From HGM04593 sp045654885 (GTDB taxonomy: Bacteria; Bacteroidota; Bacteroidia; Bacteroidales; Bacteroidaceae), in assembly GCA_045654885.1 (NCBI GenBank), contig JAZOOF010000044.1:1-28637 (forward strand): DNA of 28,637 bases, in the 5' to 3' direction. A program made the position numbers and the translations under genes. The notes beneath the pieces are model-generated. The model saw nothing but the letters and a program-made list of their open reading frames with translations, made no database searches and was not told the origin of the DNA. This document shows, one piece after another, positions 7,833-16,558 of this stretch (position 1 is the first letter of the stretch; each line of letters opens with the position of its first letter).

Positions 7833-9194
7833 ATGGTAAATCTTGAGAGAGAGCATAAGATAGCATTCGCTAGGGTTATTACAGACCTTATTGAAGCCGA
7901 TTTTGTGGTAGAGGCCGATGAAATGAAATTCTTTGAAAGTGTGATTTCAAAGGATGTGTTCGCCATATCCGAGACGATGCTTGCCGAGGCTAAGAGGATG
8001 GATTTTTCAAAGGCGTTGTCTGTTCTTAAAGGTCTTGATGAAGAAAACCGCCTCCTGTTGCTGGGTACGTTGAAGCAGTTGTCAATGTCCGATGGTGTTT
8101 GTGTGCCTCTAGAGGCTATACTGATATTTGCCGTAGAACAGGTACTCATGAATGGTGCAACTTTACATTCTATTCCCCAGTCAAGAATAAATATAGACAA
8201 TCTCAAAGTGTTGTACATTGAGAATGAAGATACGCTTGTGGGCCGGCAGATAGAGGAGAACCTGTCGTCAATTGTAGGGGAACTGAAGCTTGTCGGTTTT
8301 GATTTCGTCTATATTCCCAGTATTGTCGGGGATTTCGGGCGTATGGAGCGCAATTATCTAAAGAAGGTTGTGAACTATATAATCCCCACTTGTCCAGAGG
8401 AACGCGTGGACCTGATATGTGATAATTTACGTAGCCTTACGACATCACGTTTCTGCAGGGATTTGCTATATAAAAAACTTGGAATGAACCTTGTCGACTG
8501 CAAACCGTCGCTGCTTATAAAGATAAACGATTCGGACGTTGTAGACCGGTATGATTCGGAGTCCATCGAGAGGGAAAAGTACAGTAATTTCCTGCAATTG
8601 GAACTGCATGGCAATGTTATGGCCAGCGTACACTCCATTGTAGAAACATACCACTCCATGATAAGCTGTTCCATTACGGTTGAGAGTAAGCCACGTACTC
8701 CCAAGTTTATATATAGCGGTTTCCATCGTTCGTTGTTTGACCTGATTGCATTCGGGCGCGAACTGAAGGAGTATAGATTGGTTTTTGATATTCAGGGGCA
8801 CAAGGCAAATGTCTATTTCGAATCGCTTGAGGGAGACCCTGAGCGCATTCTTTTGAAACTGAATCCTCAGGAAACGGCGTTGTATTATATGATAGTAAAG
8901 AAGTCTTTGACCGGTGAGGGGCTGGACTGGCGCGAACATGTGCCCGAAAAAGAGAAATCCGCGATTCTCTCGGAGTACAACCATATATATGCCATCATTG
9001 GAAAGGCCAATACCGTGGCAGAGTATAAGGACAGGTCACAGGTGCATCATATCAAGAGCCGCATACGTGCCTTACACAGTGTTGCAAACATTGCAATGTT
9101 TGTTCCCGAGCACTACAAATGTGGCAGCAGTTCATTCTACAGAGTTAAGGCAAACAGGGATTTTGTCGTCTTTATGGAAAATACAACGTTGTAA
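7833..9194 (+). CDS. Uncharacterised protein with TerB-like N-terminus
   Basis: A 453-residue soluble protein without signal peptide or membrane helix. The first 110 residues look like a TerB/DjlA-type helical domain: an acidic pair ADEMKFF after IEADFVVE, and SDGVCVPLEAILIF, resembling the paired D-G-x-x-x-x-E helices of that family. The middle (about 130-310) has no family I can name. The C-terminal part (about 345-453) runs from NPQETALYYMIV through VHHIKSRIRAL to FYRVKANRDF. Its helix-helix-strand order is reminiscent of a winged helix of the response-regulator output type, but this is weak. The ATG at 7833 is preceded by GGGCAGGAG, an unusually good Shine-Dalgarno-like stretch for this phylum. 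Confidence 0.75.
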   Translation: MVNLEREHKIAFARVITDLIEADFVVEADEMKFFESVISKDVFAISETMLAEAKRMDFSKALSVLKGLDEENRLLLLGTLKQLSMSDGVCVPLEAILIFAVEQVLMNGATLHSIPQSRINIDNLKVLYIENEDTLVGRQIEENLSSIVGELKLVGFDFVYIPSIVGDFGRMERNYLKKVVNYIIPTCPEERVDLICDNLRSLTTSRFCRDLLYKKLGMNLVDCKPSLLIKINDSDVVDRYDSESIEREKYSNFLQLELHGNVMASVHSIVETYHSMISCSITVESKPRTPKFIYSGFHRSLFDLIAFGRELKEYRLVFDIQGHKANVYFESLEGDPERILLKLNPQETALYYMIVKKSLTGEGLDWREHVPEKEKSAILSEYNHIYAIIGKANTVAEYKDRSQVHHIKSRIRALHSVANIAMFVPEHYKCGSSSFYRVKANRDFVVFMENTTL

Positions 9195-9197
9195 TTC

Positions 9198-9229
9198 TTG
9201 CCAACAGCGTTTCTGTTTTGTTATTTTTG
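9198..9229 (+). promoter_or_regulatory. Promoter of the calcium ATPase gene
   Basis: TTG at 9198-9200, 21 bases, then TATTTTTG at 9222-9229. The predicted leader is about 20 bases. Confidence 0.65.
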
Positions 9230-9256
9230 CGTGTATTTATATCATAACTTTAGAAT

Positions 9257-12025
9257 ATGCGCAAAAGAAACTCGTATTTTGCCGAATGTCTCTCTAATGA
9301 TTCGGCCGAGGTAAAGAACGGAACCGGTAAGAATATTATTCCTCCTCCCGAGAAAGAACCGCTGTGGAAACTGTATCTCGAGAAGTTCAAGGACCCGATA
9401 ATCATAGTTCTTCTTGTGGTTTTCTTCTTTTCCGTGATAGTTGCGGTGTACGAAATCTTATGGATGGACAAAGGGTGGTCTATTCTCCTGGAACCATCGG
9501 GAGTGCTCACTGCGCTGTTGTTGGCAACGGGTGTAGGCTTCATATTCGAAGTGAAGGCCGGCAAAGAGTTCGAAATACTAAATAAGGTAAAGGATGAACG
9601 TCCTGTAAAAGTAATTCGCCGTCAGGGGGGTAACAAAATCCCGAATGTCATGATGATTCAAAGGCAGGATGTCGTAATAGGTGATGTTGTGAAACTTGAG
9701 AGCGGTGACGAGATTCCTGCCGACGGTGTTCTGCTTGAATCGACATCATTGCGTGTCGATGAGTCAAATTTTACAGGCGAACTCTATGCGAACAAGAGTG
9801 CCGACAAGGCCGACTTTGATGACGATGCCACTTATCCCTCGGATTTCTTGTTGCGCGGCTCTACAGTGATTGAAGGAAACGGAGTGTTCAAGGTCACTGC
9901 AATAGGTATGGATACCGAGGAGGGAAAAGGTGTTGCCCGCACACATGAGGGCAGCGATGTAGAAACGCCTCTTAACAGACAGCTTGCGCAGCTTGGCAAG
10001 GCTATCTCCATTACAAGCTTTGTCATTGCTGCATTGATTGTGGTGGGTAGAATGATATATTTCTTCTTCTTTGACGGTGATGCCTCCAATAATTACAGTT
10101 TTATAGGGATTGCGGAGTTTGTGCTTGCCTCCATAATGATTGCAGTTACCCTTATTGTAGTGGCTGTGCCCGAGGGACTCCCTATGAGCGTTACCGTGAG
10201 CCTTGCGCTCAGCATGCGAAAGATGCTGAAGGAGAACAACCTTGTACGCAAACTGCATGCTTGTGAAACAATGGGTGCAGCAACCGTCATCTGTACCGAC
10301 AAGACCGGTACGCTTACAAAAAACCAGATGACAGTTGTGGAAACCGATTTCTATGGCGGCGACGAAGTTTTGGAACTTATTCGCTTGAATATGGCAATAA
10401 ATTCCACGGCCGAGGTATACAAGAATGAAACGGGCGAATTGGTTACAATTGGAAACCCTACCGAGGTGGCGTTGCTTAAATGGATGCACAAGAATGGCCC
10501 CGATTATGATGTGTACAGGAGAAGTGCGACAGATGTCAAGCAGATTCCCTTCTCTACAGAACTCAAATACATGCAGACAACAGCAGTTGTGCAGGAGGGT
10601 GAGACTCCTGTGAGGTTCATAAAGGGAGCACCGGAGATTGTTATGGGCATGTGCGATGCAATTGCCGGAGGCTTTACAAAGGAACATGTGGAGCAGACTC
10701 TGCAACAGTATCAGGGTAAGGCCATGCGTACTCTTGGCTTTGCATGCCAACGTTTGGGCGATGGTAATACAGGAGAGACTCTGTTCTTGGGTGTTGTAGG
10801 TATTGCTGACCCTATTCGTGAGGATGTCAAGGAGGCTATTCATATATGCAAGGACAATGCCGGAGTGCGTGTTATTATTGTTACCGGTGATACCCCGGGC
10901 ACGGCAAACGAGATTGGTCGCCAGATAGGCCTGTTGAGCGATGGCGAGGAGATACAGACCATTACAGGCCCCGAGTTTGCCGCTATGGATGATGAGACGG
11001 TAAAGGAATTGTTGCGTAACAGGAGTTTCAAGATTATATCCCGAGCCCGCCCCGATGACAAGGCAAGGCTTGTCATGCTGTTGCAGGCTATAGGAGAGGT
11101 TGTCGCGGTTACCGGTGACGGAACAAATGATGCCCCGGCACTTAGCAAGGCACAGGTTGGACTGTCAATGGGCGATGGTACATCAAGAGCCAAAGAGGCA
11201 AGTGACATCACAATCATCGATAATTCCTTCTCAAGCATAAACAAGGCAATCATGTGGGGACGTTCACTTTATCTCAATATCCGTCGTTTCATTATTTTCC
11301 AGATGACAATCAATGTCTGCGCCTGTCTCATTGTGCTGCTGGGCTCATTCATAGGTCTGGACTCTCCATTGACGGTGACACAGATGTTATGGGTAAATCT
11401 TATAATGGATACTTTTGCTGCAATGGCTTTGTCGTCATTGCCGGCAGATAAGGGTGTGCTGTTTGACAAACCGCGTGACCCCAACAGTCATATAATAGAC
11501 AAGCGTATGCTGTATCGCATTCTTGGAGTGGGACTTCTGTTCTTTGTTCTTTTGGCAGGGTTGTGGCAACTGTTGTGGCACACTAATATAGATTCGGTCA
11601 AGGACTTGTTGTCAACAGACTCTTTGAAAATCTTTTTTACAGGTTTCTCAAGCATGGAGAGGATAAAGAGCCATTTGAGTGGCTATGAACTTGGTGTCTT
11701 CTTCTCGATATTCGTGATGCTGCAGTTCTGGAATCTGTTCAATGCAAAATATTTCCGCACAGGCAGAAGCCTTATACAGGATGTTATGGAGTTGTTTACA
11801 AATCCAAAGGCAGTGAAGGAGTCGTACAGCGCCGGTTTCCTGTGGATTGTATTTGCCATACTGATAGGTCAGATTCTCATTGTCACCTATGCGGGAACAA
11901 TGTTCAATGTGGCACCGTTGAGCCTTGCCGATTGGGGGTGGATATTGCTCATCACTTCGCCGGTGCTGTTGGTGGCAGACCTTGTGCGCTTTGTCTGGAA
12001 TATCGTGAATAGAAAAAAGGATTGA
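9257..12025 (+). CDS. Calcium-translocating P-type ATPase (PMCA/IIB-like)
   Basis: A 922-residue inner-membrane cation pump. It has the P-type ATPase core in order: two N-terminal helices, the actuator domain with FTGEL, PEGLP (305-309) in helix M4, and the phosphorylated Asp348 in DKTGTLT. The nucleotide-binding domain with KGAPE follows, then TGDGTNDAPAL (619-629) and six C-terminal helices. WVNLIMDTFAAMALSS in M6 carries the Asn and Asp of the single calcium site typical of plasma-membrane-type Ca pumps. It probably exports Ca2+ using ATP. It has its own promoter and stands alone between the TerB-like gene and the Smr gene. Confidence 0.95.
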   Translation: MRKRNSYFAECLSNDSAEVKNGTGKNIIPPPEKEPLWKLYLEKFKDPIIIVLLVVFFFSVIVAVYEILWMDKGWSILLEPSGVLTALLLATGVGFIFEVKAGKEFEILNKVKDERPVKVIRRQGGNKIPNVMMIQRQDVVIGDVVKLESGDEIPADGVLLESTSLRVDESNFTGELYANKSADKADFDDDATYPSDFLLRGSTVIEGNGVFKVTAIGMDTEEGKGVARTHEGSDVETPLNRQLAQLGKAISITSFVIAALIVVGRMIYFFFFDGDASNNYSFIGIAEFVLASIMIAVTLIVVAVPEGLPMSVTVSLALSMRKMLKENNLVRKLHACETMGAATVICTDKTGTLTKNQMTVVETDFYGGDEVLELIRLNMAINSTAEVYKNETGELVTIGNPTEVALLKWMHKNGPDYDVYRRSATDVKQIPFSTELKYMQTTAVVQEGETPVRFIKGAPEIVMGMCDAIAGGFTKEHVEQTLQQYQGKAMRTLGFACQRLGDGNTGETLFLGVVGIADPIREDVKEAIHICKDNAGVRVIIVTGDTPGTANEIGRQIGLLSDGEEIQTITGPEFAAMDDETVKELLRNRSFKIISRARPDDKARLVMLLQAIGEVVAVTGDGTNDAPALSKAQVGLSMGDGTSRAKEASDITIIDNSFSSINKAIMWGRSLYLNIRRFIIFQMTINVCACLIVLLGSFIGLDSPLTVTQMLWVNLIMDTFAAMALSSLPADKGVLFDKPRDPNSHIIDKRMLYRILGVGLLFFVLLAGLWQLLWHTNIDSVKDLLSTDSLKIFFTGFSSMERIKSHLSGYELGVFFSIFVMLQFWNLFNAKYFRTGRSLIQDVMELFTNPKAVKESYSAGFLWIVFAILIGQILIVTYAGTMFNVAPLSLADWGWILLITSPVLLVADLVRFVWNIVNRKKD

Positions 12026-12055
12026 ACAGTTTTATTTGTGATGCCATCTTGTATA

Positions 12056-12100
12056 CGATGTTTCTTTATGTTTCTGTATTAAAAAAAGTAACAAACATCG
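12056..12100. repeat. Inverted repeat after the calcium ATPase gene
   Basis: CGATGTTT (12056-12063) and AAACATCG (12093-12100) are perfect complements around a 29-base AT-rich loop, followed by TTGTTTTTG. This could be a weak terminator; the long loop makes it uncertain. Confidence 0.35.
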
Positions 12101-12129
12101 TTGTTTTTGCACGTTTATCACTATCTTCG
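12101..12129 (+). promoter_or_regulatory. Putative promoter of the DUF2027-Smr gene
   Basis: TTG at 12101-12103, 18 bases, then TATCTTCG at 12122-12129, one base off the TAnnTTTG box. A second box, TATCTTTG at 12154-12161, matches fully but lacks an upstream TTG at the right distance. Confidence 0.5.
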
Positions 12130-12205
12130 CGTATAAGACACTGTTTGAATTTATATCTTTGAAATTTTAAAGAGAAGTTTAAACATTATTCAAATAGATT
12201 TAGAG

Positions 12206-13291
12206 ATGAAAATAGGTGATAAAGTACGTTTTATTTATGAGAGTGGCGGTGGTGTTGTAACCGGTTTCCGCGGAAAGGATATTGTGCTTGTCGAGGATAA
12301 GGATGGCTTTGAAATCCCCATGCAGGTGCGCGAGTGTGTGGTGATTGACACCAACGAGTATAACTTTGTGAAAAGGACCGTTGCACCAAAAGAGGAGGTT
12401 GCAAAACCAAAGAAGGTGCAGCAGCCGGCAAAGGCGGCTGAGGACGATGAGGAGGATTTTGACCCCGTGGTGACATATCGTCCCGCCGAGCGTCCCGAAG
12501 GTGAGCGCCTTAATGTGGTGCTTGCATACCTGCCAATGGATGAGAAGTCGCTCAGCAATTCGCGTTTCGAGGCTTATATCATAAATGACAGCAACTACAG
12601 TATCTATTTTACCTATCTGACAGCGCAGGGACGCAGTTGGAACGTGCGTGGTAATGGCCTGTTGGAACCGAACTCAAAGATGTTCATTGAGGAGTTCGGG
12701 CGCGAGGAACTCAATGACATGGAGCGCGTGTGTGTGCAACTGTTGCCTTTTAAGGAGAATAAACCTTTTGCATTAAAGCCCGCTATGAATATTGAGCGTC
12801 GCATTGATACCGTGAAATTCTACAAACTCCACTTGTTCCGCGAGAATCCTTTCTTTGACGAGGGGGCACTCATTTACGATGTAGTAGTGGATGACAAACC
12901 TGTGAAGGAGATTTTTACCGATGCCGAGGAGGTGAAGGTTGCCATTCTTGGCAAGAAAGATGCCGATGCTCCAAAACCGCAGCAGAAACCAAAGTTGACA
13001 AAGGGTAGTGATATACTGGAGGTTGACCTTCATGTTGAGGAACTGCTTGAGACAACTGCCGGGATGAATGCTTTCGACATCTTGAACCACCAGCTCGATG
13101 TAGTGCGACGCACACTCGATGAGAATATAAAGTACAAGGGCAAGAAGATTGTATTCATTCACGGAAAGGGAGAGGGCGTGTTGCGCAATGCAATAGCTCA
13201 GGAACTGCGCAAGAAGTATCCGCGCTGTCTTTCGCAGGATGCATCGTTCCAGAAGTATGGCTTCGGTGCAACGATGGTGATAATAAAATAG
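12206..13291 (+). CDS. DUF2027 protein with C-terminal Smr domain
   Basis: A 361-residue cytoplasmic protein of a family characteristic of Bacteroidetes. The N-terminus (MKIGDKVRFIYESGGGVV) is an SH3-like DUF2027 start; an acidic linker (about 65-90) leads into a middle beta-rich domain. The C-terminal Smr domain (about 269-361) shows the DLH motif (274-276) and HGKGEG (319-324), the signatures of MutS2-type Smr nucleases and RNA-binding proteins. Full-length MutS2 domains are absent. A role in nucleic-acid cleavage or ribosome rescue is known for other Smr proteins; for this family it is unproven. The next gene, pepT, starts 26 bases after the stop. Confidence 0.9.
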   Translation: MKIGDKVRFIYESGGGVVTGFRGKDIVLVEDKDGFEIPMQVRECVVIDTNEYNFVKRTVAPKEEVAKPKKVQQPAKAAEDDEEDFDPVVTYRPAERPEGERLNVVLAYLPMDEKSLSNSRFEAYIINDSNYSIYFTYLTAQGRSWNVRGNGLLEPNSKMFIEEFGREELNDMERVCVQLLPFKENKPFALKPAMNIERRIDTVKFYKLHLFRENPFFDEGALIYDVVVDDKPVKEIFTDAEEVKVAILGKKDADAPKPQQKPKLTKGSDILEVDLHVEELLETTAGMNAFDILNHQLDVVRRTLDENIKYKGKKIVFIHGKGEGVLRNAIAQELRKKYPRCLSQDASFQKYGFGATMVIIK

Positions 13292-13317
13292 TGACAAATA
13301 TAAAAATCAGTGATATT

Positions 13318-14556
13318 ATGAGTGAGATTAAGGAGAAAATGCTTGAGCGTTTTTTGAAATATGTGACGTTTGACACAGAGTCATGTGACGATGCTACTGT
13401 AGTGCCAACAACCGAGGGACAGTTTGTCTTTGCGCGTTATCTTGAGCAGCAGCTCAAGGAGATGGGCTTGGAGGAGGTTGTACTTGATGAAAAGGGCTAC
13501 CTCTATGCAACACTGCCTGCAAACTGCGACAAGGAGGTGCCGGTTGTGGGTTTCATTGCTCACCTCGATACAAGCCCCGACATGAGCGGTAAGGATGTTA
13601 AACCACGTGTGGTGGCGAACTATGCCGGTGGTGATATTGTGTTGTGTGAAAAGGATGGCATTGTGCTTTCGACAGCCGATTTCCCCGAGGTTGAGGATTA
13701 TAAGGGACACGACCTGGTAGTTACCGACGGTCACACTCTTTTGGGTGCCGATGACAAGGCGGGTGTTGCCGAGATAGTTTCGGCAATCGCATACCTGCAG
13801 GCTCACCCCGAAATAAAGCATGGCAAGGTGCGCATTGCATTCAACCCGGATGAGGAGATTGGCCGTGGCGCGCACAACTTCAATGTGCCTTTGTTCGGTT
13901 GCGATTGGGCTTATACCATTGACGGCAGCTGTGAGGGCGAACTTGAATTCGAGAACTTCAATGCCGGCAGTGCTACATTCACAGTGCAGGGGCGTAATGT
14001 TCACCCGGGTTATGCAAAGGGCAAGATGTTGAATGCCTTGCGTGTGGCAACTGCTATTGTTGAGACAATCCCCGCCGTTGAGTCGCCCGAGTGTACCACA
14101 GGCTACGAGGGCTTCTATCACCTTATGGGTATAAACGGAGGTGTAGACCACGCGTCGGTATCATATATCATTCGCGACCACAGCCGCGAGATTTTTGAAA
14201 AGCGCATGGCATTCATGCGTGAGGTTGAGGAGAAAATCAACGCGCAGTATGGTGCGGGTGTTGTGACTCTTGAACTCAAGGAACAGTACCGCAACATGCG
14301 TGAGATGGTTGAACCAAAGATGCACATCATTGACATTGCCAAGAGCGCAATGGAGCAGGCCGGTGTTGTGCCTGTAATAAAGCCTATCCGTGGCGGTACC
14401 GATGGCGCACAGCTCTCGTTCATGGGCCTTCCTTGCCCAAATCTGTTTGCCGGTGGTGTGAACTTCCACAGCCGTTATGAGTTCGTATCGGTTCAGGTGA
14501 TGGAGAAGGCTGTAAGGACTATTGTGAATATTGCAGCAGGTGTGGCGGCGAACTGA
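13318..14556 (+). CDS. pepT: Peptidase T (tripeptide aminopeptidase)
   Basis: PepT is a cytoplasmic M20 metallopeptidase that removes the N-terminal residue of tripeptides. The ATG at 13318 gives MSEIKEKMLERFLKYVTFDT, the usual family start and a 412-residue length close to known PepT; an in-frame GTG at 13291 overlaps the previous stop and is less likely. Di-zinc ligands and catalytic residues are visible: H82 in GFIAHLDTSPD, D145/D146 in GADDKAG, and E179/E180 in NPDEEIG. Near the C-terminus IRGGTDGAQLSFMGLPCPN and NFHSRYEFV complete the site. It probably shares a transcript with the Smr gene and ends at the hairpin-rich spacer. Confidence 0.96.
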   Translation: MSEIKEKMLERFLKYVTFDTESCDDATVVPTTEGQFVFARYLEQQLKEMGLEEVVLDEKGYLYATLPANCDKEVPVVGFIAHLDTSPDMSGKDVKPRVVANYAGGDIVLCEKDGIVLSTADFPEVEDYKGHDLVVTDGHTLLGADDKAGVAEIVSAIAYLQAHPEIKHGKVRIAFNPDEEIGRGAHNFNVPLFGCDWAYTIDGSCEGELEFENFNAGSATFTVQGRNVHPGYAKGKMLNALRVATAIVETIPAVESPECTTGYEGFYHLMGINGGVDHASVSYIIRDHSREIFEKRMAFMREVEEKINAQYGAGVVTLELKEQYRNMREMVEPKMHIIDIAKSAMEQAGVVPVIKPIRGGTDGAQLSFMGLPCPNLFAGGVNFHSRYEFVSVQVMEKAVRTIVNIAAGVAAN

Positions 14557-14863
14557 AAGCGGAAAGCTGCGATTAAGCGGGCGCAACGCAAGTTTACTTG
14601 CAGGTTGCACAGCGAGCGATAGCAGATTCAAGCGCACGAAGTGCGGTTAAATGTGGAAAGCGCGAAGATTGTCAAACAATCTTTGCGCTTTCCGTTTTCC
14701 GTTTTAATCGCGCTTTGCGCGCTTGAAGCTTGGCTTTGAGGTGACTTTGTCGCACTCTTTTGTAAACCTAAAGGTTCAGTCGTCGCAAACAACGCTCGTT
14801 CGCGTTGTCATTGCGATTGAAAATAAATTTTCACTCATTCGCTTGCACAAGCTTTCCGCTTTC
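14555..14863. repeat. Hairpin-rich spacer bounded by 14-base inverted repeats
   Basis: No gene is seen in this interval between the convergent genes pepT and purN. Its ends are exact inverted copies, GAAAGCGGAAAGCT at 14555-14568 and AGCTTTCCGCTTTC at 14850-14863, each touching a stop codon. Inside lie many short perfect hairpins: 14588-14601 (GCAAGT-TT-ACTTGC), 14634-14644 (GCAC-GAA-GTGC), 14655-14693 (terminator), 14709-14721 (CGCGC-TTT-GCGCG), 14726-14736 (AAGC-TTG-GCTT), 14765-14776 (AACCT-AA-AGGTT), 14790-14807 (CAACGC-TCGTTC-GCGTTG), 14819-14832 (GAAAAT-AA-ATTTTC) and 14841-14852 (GCTTG-CA-CAAGC). This may be a repeat element of the MITE or REP type. Confidence 0.7.
14655..14693. terminator. 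Bidirectional terminator between pepT and purN
   Basis: GGAAAGCGCGAAGATTG and CAATCTTTGCGCTTTCC form a 17-base stem with one G-T pair and a TCAAA loop, followed by GTTTTCCGTTTT. It can serve both converging genes. Confidence 0.8.
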
Positions 14864-15435
14864 TAGTCGAGGCTATGTAGTATCTCTTCAATTACATGAG
14901 GGAAATGCTCATACTCCAGTGCGTGTACCTTTGCCGCTACATCGTCTGGTGTGTCGGTTGGCAATACCGGGCACTTTGCCTGGAAGAATGTGGTGCCCTT
15001 GTCATAGTGCTCGTCAATAAGGTGGATGGTGATTCCGCTCTCGGTGTCACCGCTCTCGACAACTGCCTTGTGCACTCTGTCGCCATACATTCCCTTTCCG
15101 CCATGCTTGGGAAGCAGTGCGGGGTGGATGTTTACTATGCGGCCTGGGTAGGCAGCAATTAGCTTTTGTGGAACAAGCAACAGAAAACCGGCAAGCACAA
15201 CAAAATCGATGTCGCGCTCGCGGAGCATTGCAATGACACCGTCGGCCTCCATGAACTCGGCTTTGCTTACCACTGCAGCTTCAATCCCAAGTTTTTTGGC
15301 ACGTTCAAGAACATATGCCTGCGGGTTGTTGGCAATGATGAATGATACTTGGGCATAGTCGCTCCCTTTGAAATAGTTGGCAATGTTTTCGGCATTTGAG
15401 CCGCTGCCCGATGCTAGGATTGCTATTTTCTTCAT
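14863..15435 (-). CDS. purN: Phosphoribosylglycinamide formyltransferase (GART)
   Basis: PurN transfers the formyl group of 10-formyl-tetrahydrofolate to GAR, the third step of purine synthesis, in the cytoplasm. The 190 residues match the family. The N-terminal loop ILASGSGSNAENI binds the substrate phosphate. The catalytic trio is visible as N102 and H104 in VNIHPALLPKHGGKGMYG, and D145 in DEHYDKG. The start lies 12 bases after the LytTR gene stop, so the two are probably transcribed together. The stop codon borders the hairpin-rich spacer. Confidence 0.95.
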   Translation of the reverse strand: MKKIAILASGSGSNAENIANYFKGSDYAQVSFIIANNPQAYVLERAKKLGIEAAVVSKAEFMEADGVIAMLRERDIDFVVLAGFLLLVPQKLIAAYPGRIVNIHPALLPKHGGKGMYGDRVHKAVVESGDTESGITIHLIDEHYDKGTTFFQAKCPVLPTDTPDDVAAKVHALEYEHFPHVIEEILHSLD

Positions 15436-15447
15436 CGTGTAATAGTG

Positions 15448-16329
15448 TTATGATATTGGCACAAGACGGCGCAGTACCGCCTCGCCATAGGTTTTTGATA
15501 TCGGTATCTCTCTCACCCCCGGCTCTTCGAGCTCCAGGAAAAGGTTGCCTTTCTCGCGGCGCATGACTTTGACAAGGTCAAGGTTTATCATATATGAGCG
15601 GTGGCAACGCACAATGTTGGTGTCGGCAAGCTGTTCGCTTATCTCCTTCATCGTAATGTGCAGTAACTGTTTCTTTAGTATGTCATTCTTCTTGTACCAC
15701 ACGCATATGTAATTGTCGGCCGATTCAATGTACAGCAAGTTCTCCTTGGCAACGGATAGCTGCAGTATGCCGCGGTAGTCGCGGATTGAGATAAGGTTGC
15801 TAGACTTGAAACCTATGTTCTCGCTCATGAGCTCTTTGAGCTTGGCCGAACGCTCCTGATAGGAGAAATAGAGGATACAGATGAAGTAGGGGATTCCAAT
15901 GATGAAGAATGTGTTCTGCATCGCATTCTTGTAAATCTCCAACGGGTCGTCATTGGTCAGGTTCAGGTGTTTGCTCACAATGAGTGCCAGGGTTGTGAAA
16001 GCACCCGAGAGCAACAGAAGCTCGATAAATACCCAGATGGCATACTTTAGATAGGTGACATTGTGCTCGGGGCTGCGCGAGTGGCTATACATTATTATTC
16101 GGCTGATGGCTACCACCGTCATTCCAATGCACACAAGCACGGTTGACCACAGCAGATACTGGCTGGAGGACATACCGCGCTGCACCCATTGTGCCGAGCC
16201 GAACGGCTTGTATACGTTGATGAAGATTACAGCGAATATCGACACGAAAAGCACCATGATTATGAGGTTGCGTTTTTCGAGCAGGTAGCGTGGAACCTTC
16301 TTGAACAGTATTGATGTGTATTCGAACAT
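15448..16329 (-). CDS. Membrane-anchored LytTR transcriptional regulator
   Basis: The 293-residue protein has four predicted membrane helices in the first 160 residues (for example LIIMVLFVSIFAVIFINVY and TFFIIGIPYFICILYF), then a linker with a possible coiled coil. The LytTR DNA-binding domain (about 190-290) contains LLYIESADNYICVWY, the classic CHRSYMINL near the recognition strand, and ISKTYGEAVLRRL at the end. There is no receiver or kinase domain, so it would sense a membrane or envelope signal directly. It starts about 22 bases after a well-formed promoter and is followed closely by purN. Confidence 0.9.
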   Translation of the reverse strand: MFEYTSILFKKVPRYLLEKRNLIIMVLFVSIFAVIFINVYKPFGSAQWVQRGMSSSQYLLWSTVLVCIGMTVVAISRIIMYSHSRSPEHNVTYLKYAIWVFIELLLLSGAFTTLALIVSKHLNLTNDDPLEIYKNAMQNTFFIIGIPYFICILYFSYQERSAKLKELMSENIGFKSSNLISIRDYRGILQLSVAKENLLYIESADNYICVWYKKNDILKKQLLHITMKEISEQLADTNIVRCHRSYMINLDLVKVMRREKGNLFLELEEPGVREIPISKTYGEAVLRRLVPIS

Positions 16330-16357
16330 ATGATTTTTGCCGTTGCAAATATTATTG

Positions 16358-16388
16358 CAAAGTTAGGAAAATATATCTTGCCATACAA
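16358..16388 (-). promoter_or_regulatory. Promoter of the LytTR-purN unit
   Basis: On the minus strand TTG (16388-16386), 20 bases, then TAACTTTG (16365-16358), a full Bacteroides promoter match. It faces away from the ftsE promoter. Confidence 0.8.
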
Positions 16389-16480
16389 CGCGACAGGTGA
16401 AATATCTTTTTGAAAATTTATGCTATAGGATTTGTGATGTTGCCAGGCAAAGAAATGTGCTTCGTGAAGCTGTAAATTTT

Positions 16481-16503
16481 GAAAATTATCACTAATTTTG
16501 CAT
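16481..16503 (+). promoter_or_regulatory. Putative ftsE promoter region with element shared with the glycosyltransferase promoter
   Basis: The -7 box TAATTTTG is at 16494-16501. The block AATTATCACTAAYTTTGCA around it also occurs on the minus strand at 24970-24992; over 23 bases the two differ at only two positions. No TTG at ideal spacing is present here, so recognition may rely on the extended block. Confidence 0.55.
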
Positions 16504-16558
16504 AATTAGGAAAAGTGCGCGTGTGTGCATTTGGTAAAATTGCAAAAACAGGGAATTT

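Noticed and set aside
13291..14556. GTG start at 13291 for pepT
   Set aside because: It overlaps the previous stop and adds nine residues not expected in PepT; ATG at 13318 gives the family's normal start.
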